A stretch of DNA of 64,000 nucleotides from Microcella putealis. Lineage in GTDB: Bacteria > Actinomycetota > Actinomycetes > Actinomycetales > Microbacteriaceae. The stretch covers positions 1 to 64,000 of the forward strand of contig NZ_SGWW01000006.1 in assembly GCF_004216575.1 (NCBI RefSeq). Direction: 5' to 3'. The position numbers and the translations under genes are program-made. Below the pieces are notes generated by a model, which searched no databases, was not told the origin of the DNA, and saw only the letters and a list, made by a program, of their open reading frames with translations. Each line of letters opens with the position of its first letter. Within the stretch, counting starts at the first letter, position 1. Shown in pieces: positions 1 to 14,599 of the stretch.

Positions 1-892
1 GCAGCAGCGCCCGGATCCGGTAGAGCGGATCGTCCTTCCTGCCCCGATGGCCCAGAGTTTCCTGCTGCACGCGCTGCCGACACTCGTCCAGCGCTTTCGC
101 GCCCAGTCGGACAACGTGGAACGCGTCCAGCACTGCCACGGCCTCGGGTAGCTCATCGCGGATCGCGTTCGCGTAACCGCGGAACGGATCCAGCGCTGCG
201 TGCTCGATCGCGGGCGCGAAGGCCTCGGGCGTGCTGCGTAGCCATGCCGCGTAGGCGGTGCCGGATCGGCCGGGCACGACATCCAGCAGCCTCGCCCGCA
301 CCCGCCCGTGCTCGTCGCGAGTCAGATCAACCATCGAAGTCACCGCCCTGTCAGCGCCTCGACAGGACGGTTTCCAGATGTGCTCATCGACCCCGAGCGA
401 GGTGACGCCTCCGAGCCGGGCAACATCACCGATCGCCTCCTGGGCGTGATGCTGGATCGCCCGCCAGAGCGTATGCCAGCCGACCCCGAGCCGACGCGCC
501 AGCGCGGCCACGGTCGTATCGTCGGTGCGCAGCATGCCGGTCGCCCAGCCGACCGCTCGCGCCGTCAGCCGCGCCCTTGGCTGCGCGAACGGATGCGTCT
601 CGGAGAACGATCGCACCGGACACTGCGCTTGAATGCACCGCCAGAGCCGCTTGGACCAACGCACTTGCACCGGCAACCCGAACGCCGGAGCGTCCGCCAG
701 CCGATGCAGGCGTCGCCCGCGACCCTCGGCCAGCACCCCGCAGGCCGGACAGCCCACCGTCACCGGATCGGTCTGCACCTCGAGGACGATCACGCCGCCG
801 CGATCCTCGATCGCGGTGACATGGAACCCGTCAACGGCGAACACGGCGCAAGCAGGCGCGCACGATGCGCACCCCGATCTAGGGTGGGACAC
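1..892 (-). CDS. ISL3-family transposase, 3' end outside the window
   Basis: DDE transposase of an ISL3-type insertion sequence. Read on the minus strand from a GTG at 892, about 297 codons are open to the window edge, where the family is usually 400 or more residues, so the C-terminus lies beyond base 1. The N-terminus holds a zinc-ribbon pattern (CPACG followed by a C-x5-C pair), then a helix-turn-helix stretch (TTVAALARRLGVGWHTLWRAI), then GVDEHIWK with the first acidic catalytic residue and AVLDAFHV with the second. The last visible part (ETLGHRGRKDDPLYRIRALL) is typical of the DDE_Tnp_ISL3 domain. The start is uncertain: a second in-frame GTG lies just before FAVDGFHV. The element lies directly beside a broken IS5-type gene, so it may have landed in older IS material. 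Confidence 0.85.
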   Translation of the reverse strand, partial: MSHPRSGCASCAPACAVFAVDGFHVTAIEDRGGVIVLEVQTDPVTVGCPACGVLAEGRGRRLHRLADAPAFGLPVQVRWSKRLWRCIQAQCPVRSFSETHPFAQPRARLTARAVGWATGMLRTDDTTVAALARRLGVGWHTLWRAIQHHAQEAIGDVARLGGVTSLGVDEHIWKPSCRGADRAVTSMVDLTRDEHGRVRARLLDVVPGRSGTAYAAWLRSTPEAFAPAIEHAALDPFRGYANAIRDELPEAVAVLDAFHVVRLGAKALDECRQRVQQETLGHRGRKDDPLYRIRALL

Positions 893-894
893 GA

Positions 895-942
895 GGGGCC
901 TTCCAGGTGGGGAGCGTAGGAACTTCCATCCTGGAAGGCCCC
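895..942. repeat. Inverted repeat at the right end of the ISL3 element
   Basis: A perfect 12-base inverted repeat (ggggccttccag at 895-906, ctggaaggcccc at 931-942) lies just upstream of the transposase start. Such a structure fits an IS terminus, or a hairpin that blocks read-through transcription into the transposase. Which base is the true element end cannot be decided, because the other end is outside the window. Confidence 0.5.
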
Positions 943-1005
943 GCCGCCTATCCCGCCACCGGCACGCCCGAACCACTCACCCCCGCTTCATGACGAAGAG
1001 CCGCT

Positions 1006-1547
1006 TTGTCGAACTACAAGAATCCGGCCGGTACGGAGCCGCCTGATCACGCAATAGGCCGGTCCCGCGGGGGTCTGACCACGAAAGTCCACCTTGCCGC
1101 GGACGGGCGGGGGCGTCCGCTGGCGGTGCTGGTCACGGCCGGCAACGTGAACGACACCACGATGATGGCCGCGGTGCTCGACCTGATCGCCGTGGCCAGG
1201 ACCGGCCCGGGCCGGCCGCGCACCCGACCCGACCGGGTGCTCGCGGACAAGGGCTACCCGTCGCGGGCGAACCGGCGCTACCTCGCCGCGCGCGGCATCC
1301 CGGCCACAATCCCGGAGAAGGCCGACCATGCCGCTGGCCGCCTCCGAAGGGGATCGCGGGGCGGGCGTCCGCCCGGGTTCGACCCGGCCGCCTATCGGCA
1401 GCGAAACACCGTCGAGCGGTGCTTCAACCGGCTCAAGCAGTGGCGCGGCATCGCGATGCGCTCCGACAAGACCGCACGCGCCTACCGGGCCGGAATCGCC
1501 CTCGCCGCCACCCTCGTCTGGATCAAGACAGACTTGATCAACACGGC

Positions 1548-1551
<4 letters not shown>
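1006..1551 (+). pseudogene. IS5-type transposase, 5'-truncated remnant
   Basis: C-terminal two thirds of a DDE transposase of the IS5 superfamily. Visible are DHAIGRSRGGLTTKVHLAAD, the second catalytic Asp in VLADKGYPS, and the YRQRNTVERCFNRLKQWRGI block with the third catalytic Glu. The N-terminal DUF4096-like domain and the first catalytic Asp, which should lie just upstream of NYKNPAGTEPPDHA, are missing, so the product cannot be active. The 5' break lies within about 70 bases of the ISL3 end. The reading frame stops with a TAG at 1549-1551 whose complement overlaps the stop codon of the thiF-like gene. No terminal inverted repeat is evident beyond the stop. Confidence 0.8.
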
Positions 1552-3769
<2,218 letters not shown>

Positions 3770-3777
<8 letters not shown>

Positions 3778-4996
3778 GGGTGTGCTCCTTCAGAGAGTGC
3801 GGCGAGAAACGGTCGGGGCGGAACCGGTGCCAACGAGGGTCGCCTGGGTTGTCGAACATCTCGACACAGATCTGTGCGGCAATGGGCGTCAAGAGCACCC
3901 CGTGCCTGAAAAAGCCGGTCGCGATGATCAGACCGGGGATGTCGGCGCCTCTCGCCCCGGACGACACGCGACCGAGTAGCGGGGCGTTGTCTGGCGTACC
4001 CGGCCGAGCGCGGGTGGTCACCTCAAGCAGCTCCAACTCCGCAATGGCGGGGACGAGGGCCTGGGCGTCACGGAGAAGCTGGTAGACACCGCCGATCGGC
4101 GCGACGTCGGTGCCGTGCTCGCGCTGGGTGGCGCCGAGCACCAATGTCCCATCTGACCGCGGCACCAGATACACAGAATTACCGCGGACCAACCCGCGGA
4201 TAGTCTCTGTCAGGAACGGCTGGAGGGGGCTGGGAATTCGCAGCCGCAGGATGTCTCCGAGGACGGGCCTCAGCGGCAATTCAAGCCCGCCTGGCAGACC
4301 ACCCAACGCACCGGCTGCCAGACCGTTCGCCACGACGACCTCATTCGCGGCCACCGTAGATCCGTCGTGAAGGGCGACCCCAGTCACGCGCGAATGCGAG
4401 TCGCTCGGCTTCTCGTGCAGCAGGCGCACCGCATTCTGCCTTATCGCTGGCTGGTGGACCCAACCGCTCCGCCTGGCGAGCTTGGCAAGCGCAGACTGAA
4501 GGCGGGCGGCGAGTAGCCGAGGGTCGACCTGGTGGTCTTGCGCGACGCGGTAAGCGGCCGAGATGTGGGCGCTGAGTAAGGGCTCGATTTCCCTTGCTTC
4601 ACGAACGAGCAGCGGGCTGGCATTCAAGCCGTGTGCGACCTGCAGCCCCCTTAAGTCGGCCAGAGTGTGGCGGTCTGCTGCATCGACGCCGACCACGAGG
4701 GTACCGGTCTCACGGTATCCGACCGTCGCGGCATCTACCCCGAGCGATTCAACAAATGAGGGATAGAGGGCGGCTGAGGTCAGGGTCAGCTCGAGAAGAT
4801 CTTCTTCCGGAAAGAGCAATTCGCTTACAGCGGCCAGCATGCCAGCTGCAGCAAACGTCGCACCACGTGCGGGAGCCGCGTCGATGACGGCGACCGTGCG
4901 ACCCGAGAGCGCTGCGGCCCACGCAATTCCCAGGCCGACGATGCCCGCCCCGATCACTGCCACGTCGACCGTGCGCCCATCGGTTGTGCCACTCAT
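3770..4996 (-). CDS. thiO: Glycine oxidase ThiO
   Basis: FAD-dependent oxidase that converts glycine to the dehydroglycine used by ThiG. Length is 408 aa. The N-terminus has the Rossmann FAD motif (VAVIGAGIVGLGIAWAAAL) and an ATFAAAGMLA segment; the C-terminal half contains RPVLGDILRLR and the conserved flavin-contact region IPGLIIATGFFRHGVLLTPI of the DAO superfamily. The ATG at 4996 is preferred because the frame upstream is arginine-rich and unlike the family. First gene of the thiO-thiS-thiG-thiF run and divergent from thiE. No THI-box is visible in the 160 bases between the divergent starts. Confidence 0.9.
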
Positions 4997-5157
4997 CGTG
5001 CCGTATCCCCAGGATGCCGCGCTGTCGCAAGAGCTCGAACAACGAAAACTCTCGAGCCCGATCGGTCTCTCTGGCGTAGCCCACGGCTCCGAGCCGACCG
5101 CGCGCCGCGGCGCACAGAGTTCTCCTCGCCCCGATGGCGGGCAAACAGGCACACCCT

Positions 5158-5814
5158 ATGGTTGAAGGCGTGACGAAGAACCTTGGCCGCCTCTACCTGT
5201 GCACTGACGCCAGGAAGAACAAGGGCGACTTCGCCGAATTCATTGACGCGGCGTTCGGTGGTGGAGTCGACATCATCCAGTTGAGAGATAAAACACTCGA
5301 GGCCCGCCACGAACTCGAACTCCTCGAAATTCTGCGCGACACAGCCGAACGACACGGGCGACTGTGGGCCGTGAACGATCGCGCCGATATCGCGATGCTT
5401 ACGCACACGCCGGTGTTCCATGTCGGCCAGAGCGACCTGCCGGTGGACTCGGCCCGGCGGCTTCTCGGCGACGACACAATAATCGGGTTGTCGAGCCACA
5501 CGCCCGGGCAAGTCGATGCGGCGATGTCGGCAGAAGCCCTCGACTACTTCTGTGTGGGCCCGGTATGGCCAACGCCGACAAAACCGGGGCGGGCACCGGT
5601 AGGGCTCGACTTGGTGCGCCATGCGGCCGCCCGCAGCGACAGCAAGCTCGGCCCGCCGCCGTGGTTCGCCATCGGCGGCATCGACCTCGACCACATCGAC
5701 GAGGTTGTTGACGCCGGGGCCAGCCGTGTGGTGGTCGTGCGGGCGATCACCGAAGCGGACGATCCGGCCGATGCGGCGAGGCGCCTGCTCGACAGGCTTC
5801 CTCAGCTGGCCTGA
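5158..5814 (+). CDS. thiE: Thiamine-phosphate synthase ThiE
   Basis: Joins HMP pyrophosphate to thiazole phosphate to give thiamine phosphate. About 218 aa, a TIM-barrel enzyme. Signature parts are [66 protein letters not shown], the [20 protein letters not shown] phosphate-binding loop and [28 protein letters not shown]. The start is ambiguous between ATG 5134, ATG 5158 and GTG 5170; a TATGGT at 5156-5161 could be a -10 element giving a leaderless message that starts at the GTG. Transcribed away from thiO and toward the thiD-tenA gene. Confidence 0.9.
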   Translation: MVEGVTKNLGRLYLCTDARKNKGDFAEFIDAAFGGGVDIIQLRDKTLEARHELELLEILRDTAERHGRLWAVNDRADIAMLTHTPVFHVGQSDLPVDSARRLLGDDTIIGLSSHTPGQVDAAMSAEALDYFCVGPVWPTPTKPGRAPVGLDLVRHAAARSDSKLGPPPWFAIGGIDLDHIDEVVDAGASRVVVVRAITEADDPADAARRLLDRLPQLA

Positions 5815-5824
5815 ACATCCCATC

Positions 5825-9265
<3,441 letters not shown>

Positions 9266-9272
9266 TAGAGGC

Positions 9273-9299
9273 ACGATAACATCTCTGGGGCTGGCGCAA
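9273..9299 (-). promoter_or_regulatory. Possible thiC promoter
   Basis: On the minus strand a TATCGT (9273-9278) lies about 10 bases upstream of the riboswitch 5' edge and is preceded, after 15 bases, by TTGCGC (9294-9299). The position suits a transcript that starts just before the aptamer. The spacer is short and the -35 is only partly like the consensus. Confidence 0.35.
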
Positions 9300-9426
9300 G
9301 CCAAGCAGCGCTTGCGGTCGCAAATCGTCTATCCGTAGCTGAACATGTAAGCGTGCCGCAGGTCGAATCAAAGCCCGGTCGCGCTGCAAGCACGATCGTG
9401 AAGACGCGCTGGTCGGTTTCCGACTC

Positions 9427-9458
9427 CCGGTCGCTATACCGGTCGCTATTCCGGTCGG
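9427..9458. repeat. Short tandem repeat (12-base unit)
   Basis: Two near-identical copies of ccggtcgctat(a/t) followed by a partial third (ccggtcggt) abut the 3' end of the tRNA-Arg gene. Bases 9266-9430, between the thiC leader and this repeat, show no gene or clear structure apart from the possible promoter. Confidence 0.6.
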
Positions 9459-9530
9459 TGCCCCTGGAGGGACTCGAACCCCCAACCCTCTCCTTAGGAC
9501 GGAGCTGCTCTTCCATTGAGCTACAGAGGC
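9459..9530 (-). tRNA. tRNA-Arg (anticodon CCT)
   Basis: A 72-base cloverleaf on the minus strand: acceptor GCCTCTG/CAGGGGC with discriminator A, D arm TAGCTCAATGGAAGAGC, anticodon loop GTCCTAA with CCT at 9496-9498, and T arm GGTTCGAGTCC. CCA is not encoded. The anticodon stem closes with a G-A mismatch at its outer pair. Reads the AGG codon, which is rare in such GC-rich genomes. The 3' end faces the thiamine cluster, the orientation in which integrative elements use tRNA genes as attachment sites. Confidence 0.93.
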
Positions 9531-9643
9531 AGGCGCCACCAGTCTAGGCGCGATGGACTGCCTGAGCGCCGCGTGGGAATGCCTTGCCGGGATGCACGGG
9601 GCGCTGGAATCGTGGCGGTTTCCGATCGAGAGGAGTTGCCACC

Positions 9644-10525
9644 ATGGCTGATACAACCGACCCCCGCGCCGCCCACCCCGACGAGTTCGAGGGCAACACG
9701 CAGCACAGCCAGCCCGGTCTCACGCACCAGATGAGTCCGCAGCCCGACCACGGCGAGAAGACCTACCGCGGCTCCGGCCAACTCGAGGGTCGGTGCGCCC
9801 TCATCTCGGGCGGTGACTCCGGCATCGGCCGCGCGGTCGCCATCGCCTACGCGCGCGAAGGCGCCGACGTCGCCCTCATCCACCTCCCCGAAGAAGAGCG
9901 CGACGCGATCGCCACGGCCGAGCTCGTGGCCGACGCCGGCCGCCGCGCGATCACCATCGCGGGAGACGTGCAAGACGAAGACTTCTGCCGCGACGCCGTC
10001 GCCCAGACAGTCGACACGTTCGGCGGCCTCGACATCCTCGTGCTGAACGCGGCCTACCAGCAGGACCGCGACGGCATCGAGACCATCTCCACCGCCGAGT
10101 GGGATCGCGTCATGCGCACAAACCTGTACTCGATGCTCTGGCTCACGTCGGCGGCACGCCCCCACCTGCACGCCGGGGCGTCCATCATCACGACCACGTC
10201 CATCCAGGCGTTCGACCCCTCCCCCGGCCTCATCGACTACGCGATGACGAAGGCCGCGCAGGTGGCGTTCACGAAGGCGCTCGCGCAAGACCTCGGCGAG
10301 GCGGGCATTCGCGTCAACGCGGTCGCGCCCGGCCCCATCTGGACGCCGCTGATTCCCGCCACCGACTGGCCCGCCGACAAGCTCGCCGAGTTCGGCCAAG
10401 ACACCCCGCTCGGTCGCGCCGGCCAACCCGCCGAACTCGCGCCCGCCTACGTCTACCTCGCCTCCGACGCGGCGAGCTACACCTCGGGCGCGATCCTGCC
10501 GGTGACGGGCGGCAAGCCGCTGTAG
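9644..10525 (+). CDS. SDR family oxidoreductase with N-terminal extension
   Basis: NAD(P)-dependent short-chain dehydrogenase of 293 aa; substrate unknown. About 45 residues precede the Rossmann fold (HPDEFEGNTQHSQPGLTHQM), as in the YhdF/YhxC-like subgroup often tied to general stress. The cofactor loop reads SGGDSGIGRAVA (residue about 55), NAAY follows strand 4, and the catalytic Tyr-x3-Lys is DYAMTKAA near residue 198, followed by the PGPIWTPLIP loop. ATG at 9644 is chosen because a GAGAGGAG site lies 8 bases upstream; the longer open frame lacks one. Stands alone between tRNA-Arg and the esterase gene. Confidence 0.85.
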   Translation: MADTTDPRAAHPDEFEGNTQHSQPGLTHQMSPQPDHGEKTYRGSGQLEGRCALISGGDSGIGRAVAIAYAREGADVALIHLPEEERDAIATAELVADAGRRAITIAGDVQDEDFCRDAVAQTVDTFGGLDILVLNAAYQQDRDGIETISTAEWDRVMRTNLYSMLWLTSAARPHLHAGASIITTTSIQAFDPSPGLIDYAMTKAAQVAFTKALAQDLGEAGIRVNAVAPGPIWTPLIPATDWPADKLAEFGQDTPLGRAGQPAELAPAYVYLASDAASYTSGAILPVTGGKPL

Positions 10526-10582
10526 AGCCGATTCAAAAAATCAGGATGCGCATCCGCGTTCGCGCGCCCGTACAGTGACGGA

Positions 10583-11500
10583 ATGGCCACCGGCACCGAC
10601 GCCTCCCCTTTCCACCCAGACCTGCGGCTCGCCCGCTTTCTGCCGCGCACGGCGGTCACGGCGGGCAACCGCCGGCTGGTGCGGGCGATGGGGAGCGTCG
10701 GGGCCGGACGCGCACCGCGTAAGGGCGAGCTCGTCACGCTGCCGTCGGGCGCGCGACTGCGGGTGCACTGGCCGAGCGGCGCGGCCGGGCCGCACCTGCC
10801 CGCCGTGCTGCACATCCACGGCGGCGGGCTCATCATCGGCTCAGCTCGCTCGGGCGACCGCGCCAACCGGCGCCTCGCCGACACGCTCGGCGCCGTCGTC
10901 GCGAGCGTCGACTACCGGCTGCCGCCCGAGCACCCCTACCCCGCCCCGCTCGACGACTGCGAGGCCGCACTCGCCTGGCTCGCCGAGCACCACCGCGTCG
11001 ACAGCACCCGCGTCGCCGTGACGGGCGAGAGCGCGGGAGGCGGGCTCGCGGCCGCCCTCACCGCGCGCACCGTCGACGCCGGTCGCATCACGCTCGCCGG
11101 GCAGGCACTGATGTACCCGATGCTCGACGACCGCACGGCGGCCGACCCCACGCAGCCCGACCCGCCGTACCTGCGCCTCTGGAACGGTGCGAGCAACCGC
11201 CTCGGCTGGGGCCTCTACCTGGGCGCGCAGGCCAGCACTCCGCCCGCCGACGCCGTTCCTGCGCGGCGCGACCACCTCAGCGGGTTCCCACCCACCTGGA
11301 TCGCCGTCGGCACCCTCGACCTCTTCCGCGACGAAGACCACGCCTTCGCCGAACGCCTGGCCGCCGCCGGGGTCGCGTGCGAGATCGTCACCGTGCCCGG
11401 CGCGTACCACGGCTTCGACGTCGCCGAGCCGCACGCATCCGTCTCGATCGACACCACCCGCCGGCTCACTGAGGCGCTGCGCGGCATGCTGAAAAGCTGA
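10583..11500 (+). CDS. Alpha/beta hydrolase, hormone-sensitive-lipase (family IV) esterase
   Basis: Predicted cytosolic carboxylesterase of 305 aa. The oxyanion-hole motif HGGG is at residue about 79 (HIHGGGLIIGS), the nucleophile elbow GESAGG near 148, the catalytic Asp in LDLFRDEDH near 247 and the His in YHGFDV near 275. VDYRLPPEHPYPAPLDDC is the classical HSL block. No signal peptide. Not obviously in an operon; 57 bases separate it from the SDR. Substrate cannot be told from sequence. Confidence 0.9.
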   Translation: MATGTDASPFHPDLRLARFLPRTAVTAGNRRLVRAMGSVGAGRAPRKGELVTLPSGARLRVHWPSGAAGPHLPAVLHIHGGGLIIGSARSGDRANRRLADTLGAVVASVDYRLPPEHPYPAPLDDCEAALAWLAEHHRVDSTRVAVTGESAGGGLAAALTARTVDAGRITLAGQALMYPMLDDRTAADPTQPDPPYLRLWNGASNRLGWGLYLGAQASTPPADAVPARRDHLSGFPPTWIAVGTLDLFRDEDHAFAERLAAAGVACEIVTVPGAYHGFDVAEPHASVSIDTTRRLTEALRGMLKS

Positions 11501-11551
11501 CGCTCCACAGCCTCAAATCTGACGATTCGTAGTGTTGCTAGTGTCGAGCGG

Positions 11552-13426
11552 GTGCGCCCCCGAGCATCCGCCACCGCCGTCTTCGCCCGCTTCGCCGCCG
11601 CGCTTATGGGCCTCGCGCTCGTCGCCGCGCCTCTCGCCCTCGCCGCCACGGCGAGCGCCCCGCCGGCGCACGCCGACACGAGCAACTTCACCTTCGATTC
11701 GTTCGACGCCGACTACACACTGAGCCGCGACGCCGACGGCACCTCCCGCCTCGAGGTGGTCGAGACGATCGTCGCCCGGTTCCCCGACTTTGATCAGTAC
11801 CGCGGCATCATCCGCGCCATCCCGACCGACTACGACGGGGTGCCGCTGTCGCCCGAGGTGACGAGCGTGACCGACGCGAGTGGCGCATCCGTGCCATTCG
11901 AGGCGGAGGACGCGGGCGAGTTTCTCGAGCTCGCGCTCGGCACCGACGACTTCGTGCGCGGCGTGCAGACCTACGTCATCAGCTACACGCTCGAGAACGT
12001 CGTGCGCTCGTTCGAGAACACGGGCAGCGACGAGCTGTACTGGGATGTGAACGGCACCGGCTGGGACCAGCCGTTCGGGCGCGTCAGCGTCACCCTGACC
12101 CTCACTGACGACGTCGCCGCGGCCCTCACGGGCAACGCCGCCTGCTACGTCGGCCCGCAGGGCTCGACCGAGCAGTGCCCGATCGACGCTGCCGCGAACC
12201 CGATCACGGCGAGCGCCACCGACCTCGGCCCCGGCGAAACGCTGAGCCTGGCCGTCGGCTTCACCGCCGGAACGTTCGCCACCCCCGAACCGACCGAGCC
12301 GCCGCTGGGCGAGCCCATCATCCCCCTGCCGCTTCCGACGTGGATGCTCGGTGCGAGCGCCGCAGTCGGCCTCGCCTCGATCGCGGCCCTCGTCGCCGGA
12401 ATCGTGGTGCGCATCCGGGCGCCGAGGGGCGCGCAGAGCCGGTTCGCGATCATTCCGCAGTACAGCGAGCCGCGCGGAATCGACATCCTGCAGGCGGCGC
12501 ACCTCGTGAAGCGCCCGGCGACCGGTATTCCGGCGACGCTCGTTCGGCTGGCCGTGCGCAAGAACATCCGCATCCTCGCCTACCAGGCGACCGCATCCAG
12601 CGCCCCGTACACGCTGCAGTACCGCTCCGACACCGGCGCCGACGACCTCGACCGCGCCGTCTTGACGGCCCTGTTCGGCGCCGACCGCGAGCAGGGCGCG
12701 CTGACGCCGTACGGCGAGTACGACGCCGCACTGACCAGCGCGCTCAACGGCATCGCAGCCGAGGCGAGCCGCGCGGTCACCGAGCAGGGCTGGAAGCGCC
12801 GCGCGCCACGGCAGGGAACGGGCGCCGTGATTGCCGCCCTCTCCTGGACCCTCTTCATCATCGCAATCACCGCGCTCATCGCCTCCGACGAGATCTACGG
12901 CCAGGTCTCACCGCTGCTCGCCATCGCCGCCGCGCTCGGCTTTTCGGGCTCGATCATCACCACGGTGCTCGCCGTGCGACCCCTGCAGCTCACCGAGCGC
13001 GGGCGCGAACTGACCGACCACCTCGAGGGCATGCGGCTCTACCTGACCGTCGCCGAAGAAGATCGCCTGCGCGCGCTGCAGAGCCCGCAGGGCGCCGAGC
13101 GCATCGACGTCGGCGACGGCCACCAACTTGTGAAGCTGTACGAAAAGCTGCTGCCCTGGGCGGTGCTCTGGGGCGTCGAAGACCAATGGATGCGCGAACT
13201 CGCCGTGCGCGCATCCGCCGCCGGCGAGACCCCCGACTTCTTCGTCGGCCCCGAGGGCTTCCAGGTCGCGCTGTTCGTCACGGCTCTGAACGGTTTCCAG
13301 AAGACCATGACCGACCCGGCGACCAGCGAGTGGTCGTCGAGCGGCACCGGCAGCATGATTGGCGGCTCGTTCGGCGGCGGCTTCGCCGGCGGTGGGGGTG
13401 GAGGCGGGGGCGGCGGAGGCCGCTAA
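11552..13426 (+). CDS. DUF2207 membrane protein with glycine-rich C-terminus
   Basis: A 624-aa predicted membrane protein of unknown function. GTG start, then a signal peptide ending near AHADT (residue about 42). Residues 43-250 are an extracytoplasmic beta-rich DUF2207 domain (FTFDSFDADYTLSRDADGTS, RGIIRAIPTDYDG). A first membrane helix lies at about 262-287 (WMLGASAAVGLASIAALVAG), then a cytosolic region, two more helices near 425-475, and a C-terminal cytosolic part ending in a run of about eleven glycines before the final Arg. The poly-Gly tail is a usual feature of the family. Possibly regulated surface or envelope function, but this is inference only. Confidence 0.88.
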   Translation: MRPRASATAVFARFAAALMGLALVAAPLALAATASAPPAHADTSNFTFDSFDADYTLSRDADGTSRLEVVETIVARFPDFDQYRGIIRAIPTDYDGVPLSPEVTSVTDASGASVPFEAEDAGEFLELALGTDDFVRGVQTYVISYTLENVVRSFENTGSDELYWDVNGTGWDQPFGRVSVTLTLTDDVAAALTGNAACYVGPQGSTEQCPIDAAANPITASATDLGPGETLSLAVGFTAGTFATPEPTEPPLGEPIIPLPLPTWMLGASAAVGLASIAALVAGIVVRIRAPRGAQSRFAIIPQYSEPRGIDILQAAHLVKRPATGIPATLVRLAVRKNIRILAYQATASSAPYTLQYRSDTGADDLDRAVLTALFGADREQGALTPYGEYDAALTSALNGIAAEASRAVTEQGWKRRAPRQGTGAVIAALSWTLFIIAITALIASDEIYGQVSPLLAIAAALGFSGSIITTVLAVRPLQLTERGRELTDHLEGMRLYLTVAEEDRLRALQSPQGAERIDVGDGHQLVKLYEKLLPWAVLWGVEDQWMRELAVRASAAGETPDFFVGPEGFQVALFVTALNGFQKTMTDPATSEWSSSGTGSMIGGSFGGGFAGGGGGGGGGGGR

Positions 13427-13445
13427 CCGCTCAGCCCGCAGGGCG

Positions 13446-14441
13446 CTATGGCGTGAGCACGTTCATGAGCATGCCGGTGACGACGGTGCCGACGACGGCG
13501 CCAACCACGGGCATCCAGAGCGGCGCGGTGAACAACACCGCGAGACCGACAAGGAACTTGAGCAAGCCGACACCGGCGGGTCGACCCGACTGACGACGAC
13601 TGCGCCCCGCGGGGCGGCGCCCTCCAGCGGGGGTCCGCCGGGACGGCATGGCCCTGGCCTTCGACGTCGGCGCGAGCACCACGGGGCCCTGTTTGTAGAC
13701 CTCGGCCTCCAAGCGATCGAAGCGCTGCATGACCCGCAACGTGTTCGCCGCGGAACGATCGATGTGCCACGTGATGGGCTCTTCACTCACGAGGCGAAGG
13801 TGCCCGAGCTCGGCGTCCGACAATCGTCGCGGCAGCTGTGTGAGCCAGGCGAGCAGGCCGCGAGATGAAACGACGATGGGGTCGTGTCGAGGACCCCGCC
13901 GACCATCAACGATCGACTGCTCGCCGACGAGAGCCAGCACCGACGTCACCGAGACGGGATAACCCGCCGCCGCAGTGAGCCTCCGCGACGCGTCCCGCGC
14001 ATCCGATCTCGCCGCGCGCAGATGCTGCGTGTTCGAGTTGTTGAGCCGCAAGACGTGATCGCCCACCCACACGCGCGCGTCGCGGTGATGCTTCGTGTTG
14101 ATGGCGAAGACGCCGGGCGGCCCGACGACGAGGTGGTCGACGTCTTTCGTTCCCGCGCCGATCGGTACGGCGTGCAACACGAGCCACTCAGGGCCCAACT
14201 TTGACAGGATCGTGCCGACGTGTCGCTCGCCCTGGGCCCCGATGAACCACGATCTCGCGTCGGGCGCGAGCACGGTGCGATGCTCGGTGCGAAGGGCCGG
14301 ATCGTGCGCTTCGGCCGCTGCCTGGACCTCGAGGCACTTCTGCGCGACGGCGTAGCCCGGCGCGCGGGACCGAAGAGCGAGGACTCCGTGAAGATTGGCG
14401 ACGCGCTCGACGGATTCGTCACTCAGCGGATCGCTCACCAT
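13446..14441 (-). CDS. NERD domain protein with C-terminal membrane segment
   Basis: A 331-aa protein whose residues about 68-180 match the nuclease-related NERD domain: WFIGAQGERHVGTILSKL, DVDHLVVGPPGVFAINTKHH (the Asp and the K of the NTKHH motif correspond to the predicted nuclease-like active site) and GVFAINTKHHRDARVWV. The central part is followed by a basic linker (RRTPAGGRRPAGRSRRQSG) and a hydrophobic C-terminal region that should anchor it in the membrane. Convergent with the DUF2207 gene (19 bases apart) and divergent from the sigma factor gene. Biological role not established. Confidence 0.82.
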   Translation of the reverse strand: MVSDPLSDESVERVANLHGVLALRSRAPGYAVAQKCLEVQAAAEAHDPALRTEHRTVLAPDARSWFIGAQGERHVGTILSKLGPEWLVLHAVPIGAGTKDVDHLVVGPPGVFAINTKHHRDARVWVGDHVLRLNNSNTQHLRAARSDARDASRRLTAAAGYPVSVTSVLALVGEQSIVDGRRGPRHDPIVVSSRGLLAWLTQLPRRLSDAELGHLRLVSEEPITWHIDRSAANTLRVMQRFDRLEAEVYKQGPVVLAPTSKARAMPSRRTPAGGRRPAGRSRRQSGRPAGVGLLKFLVGLAVLFTAPLWMPVVGAVVGTVVTGMLMNVLTP

Positions 14442-14599
14442 GCCGAGCGTAGAGTCTGAGTTCTGCTCGCACTACCCCTCGTTCGGGTCGCGTCGGGCTT
14501 CCCGCGAGTTCGTCGGCCGTTCCCAACGGGCATTTCGGCGTCCGGCGCGCCGAGGTGAAATCGGGAGCACGCATCCGGACATGGCGCAGTGTGGGAACC

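Noticed and set aside
4997-5157. TPP riboswitch between thiO and thiE
   Set aside because: The THI-box blocks (CTGAGA, ACCTG, GGGTAATGCC) are not present on either strand.
12175-13593. 472-codon frame within the DUF2207 gene
   Set aside because: Arg/Pro-rich shadow in another frame of a clear membrane-protein gene.
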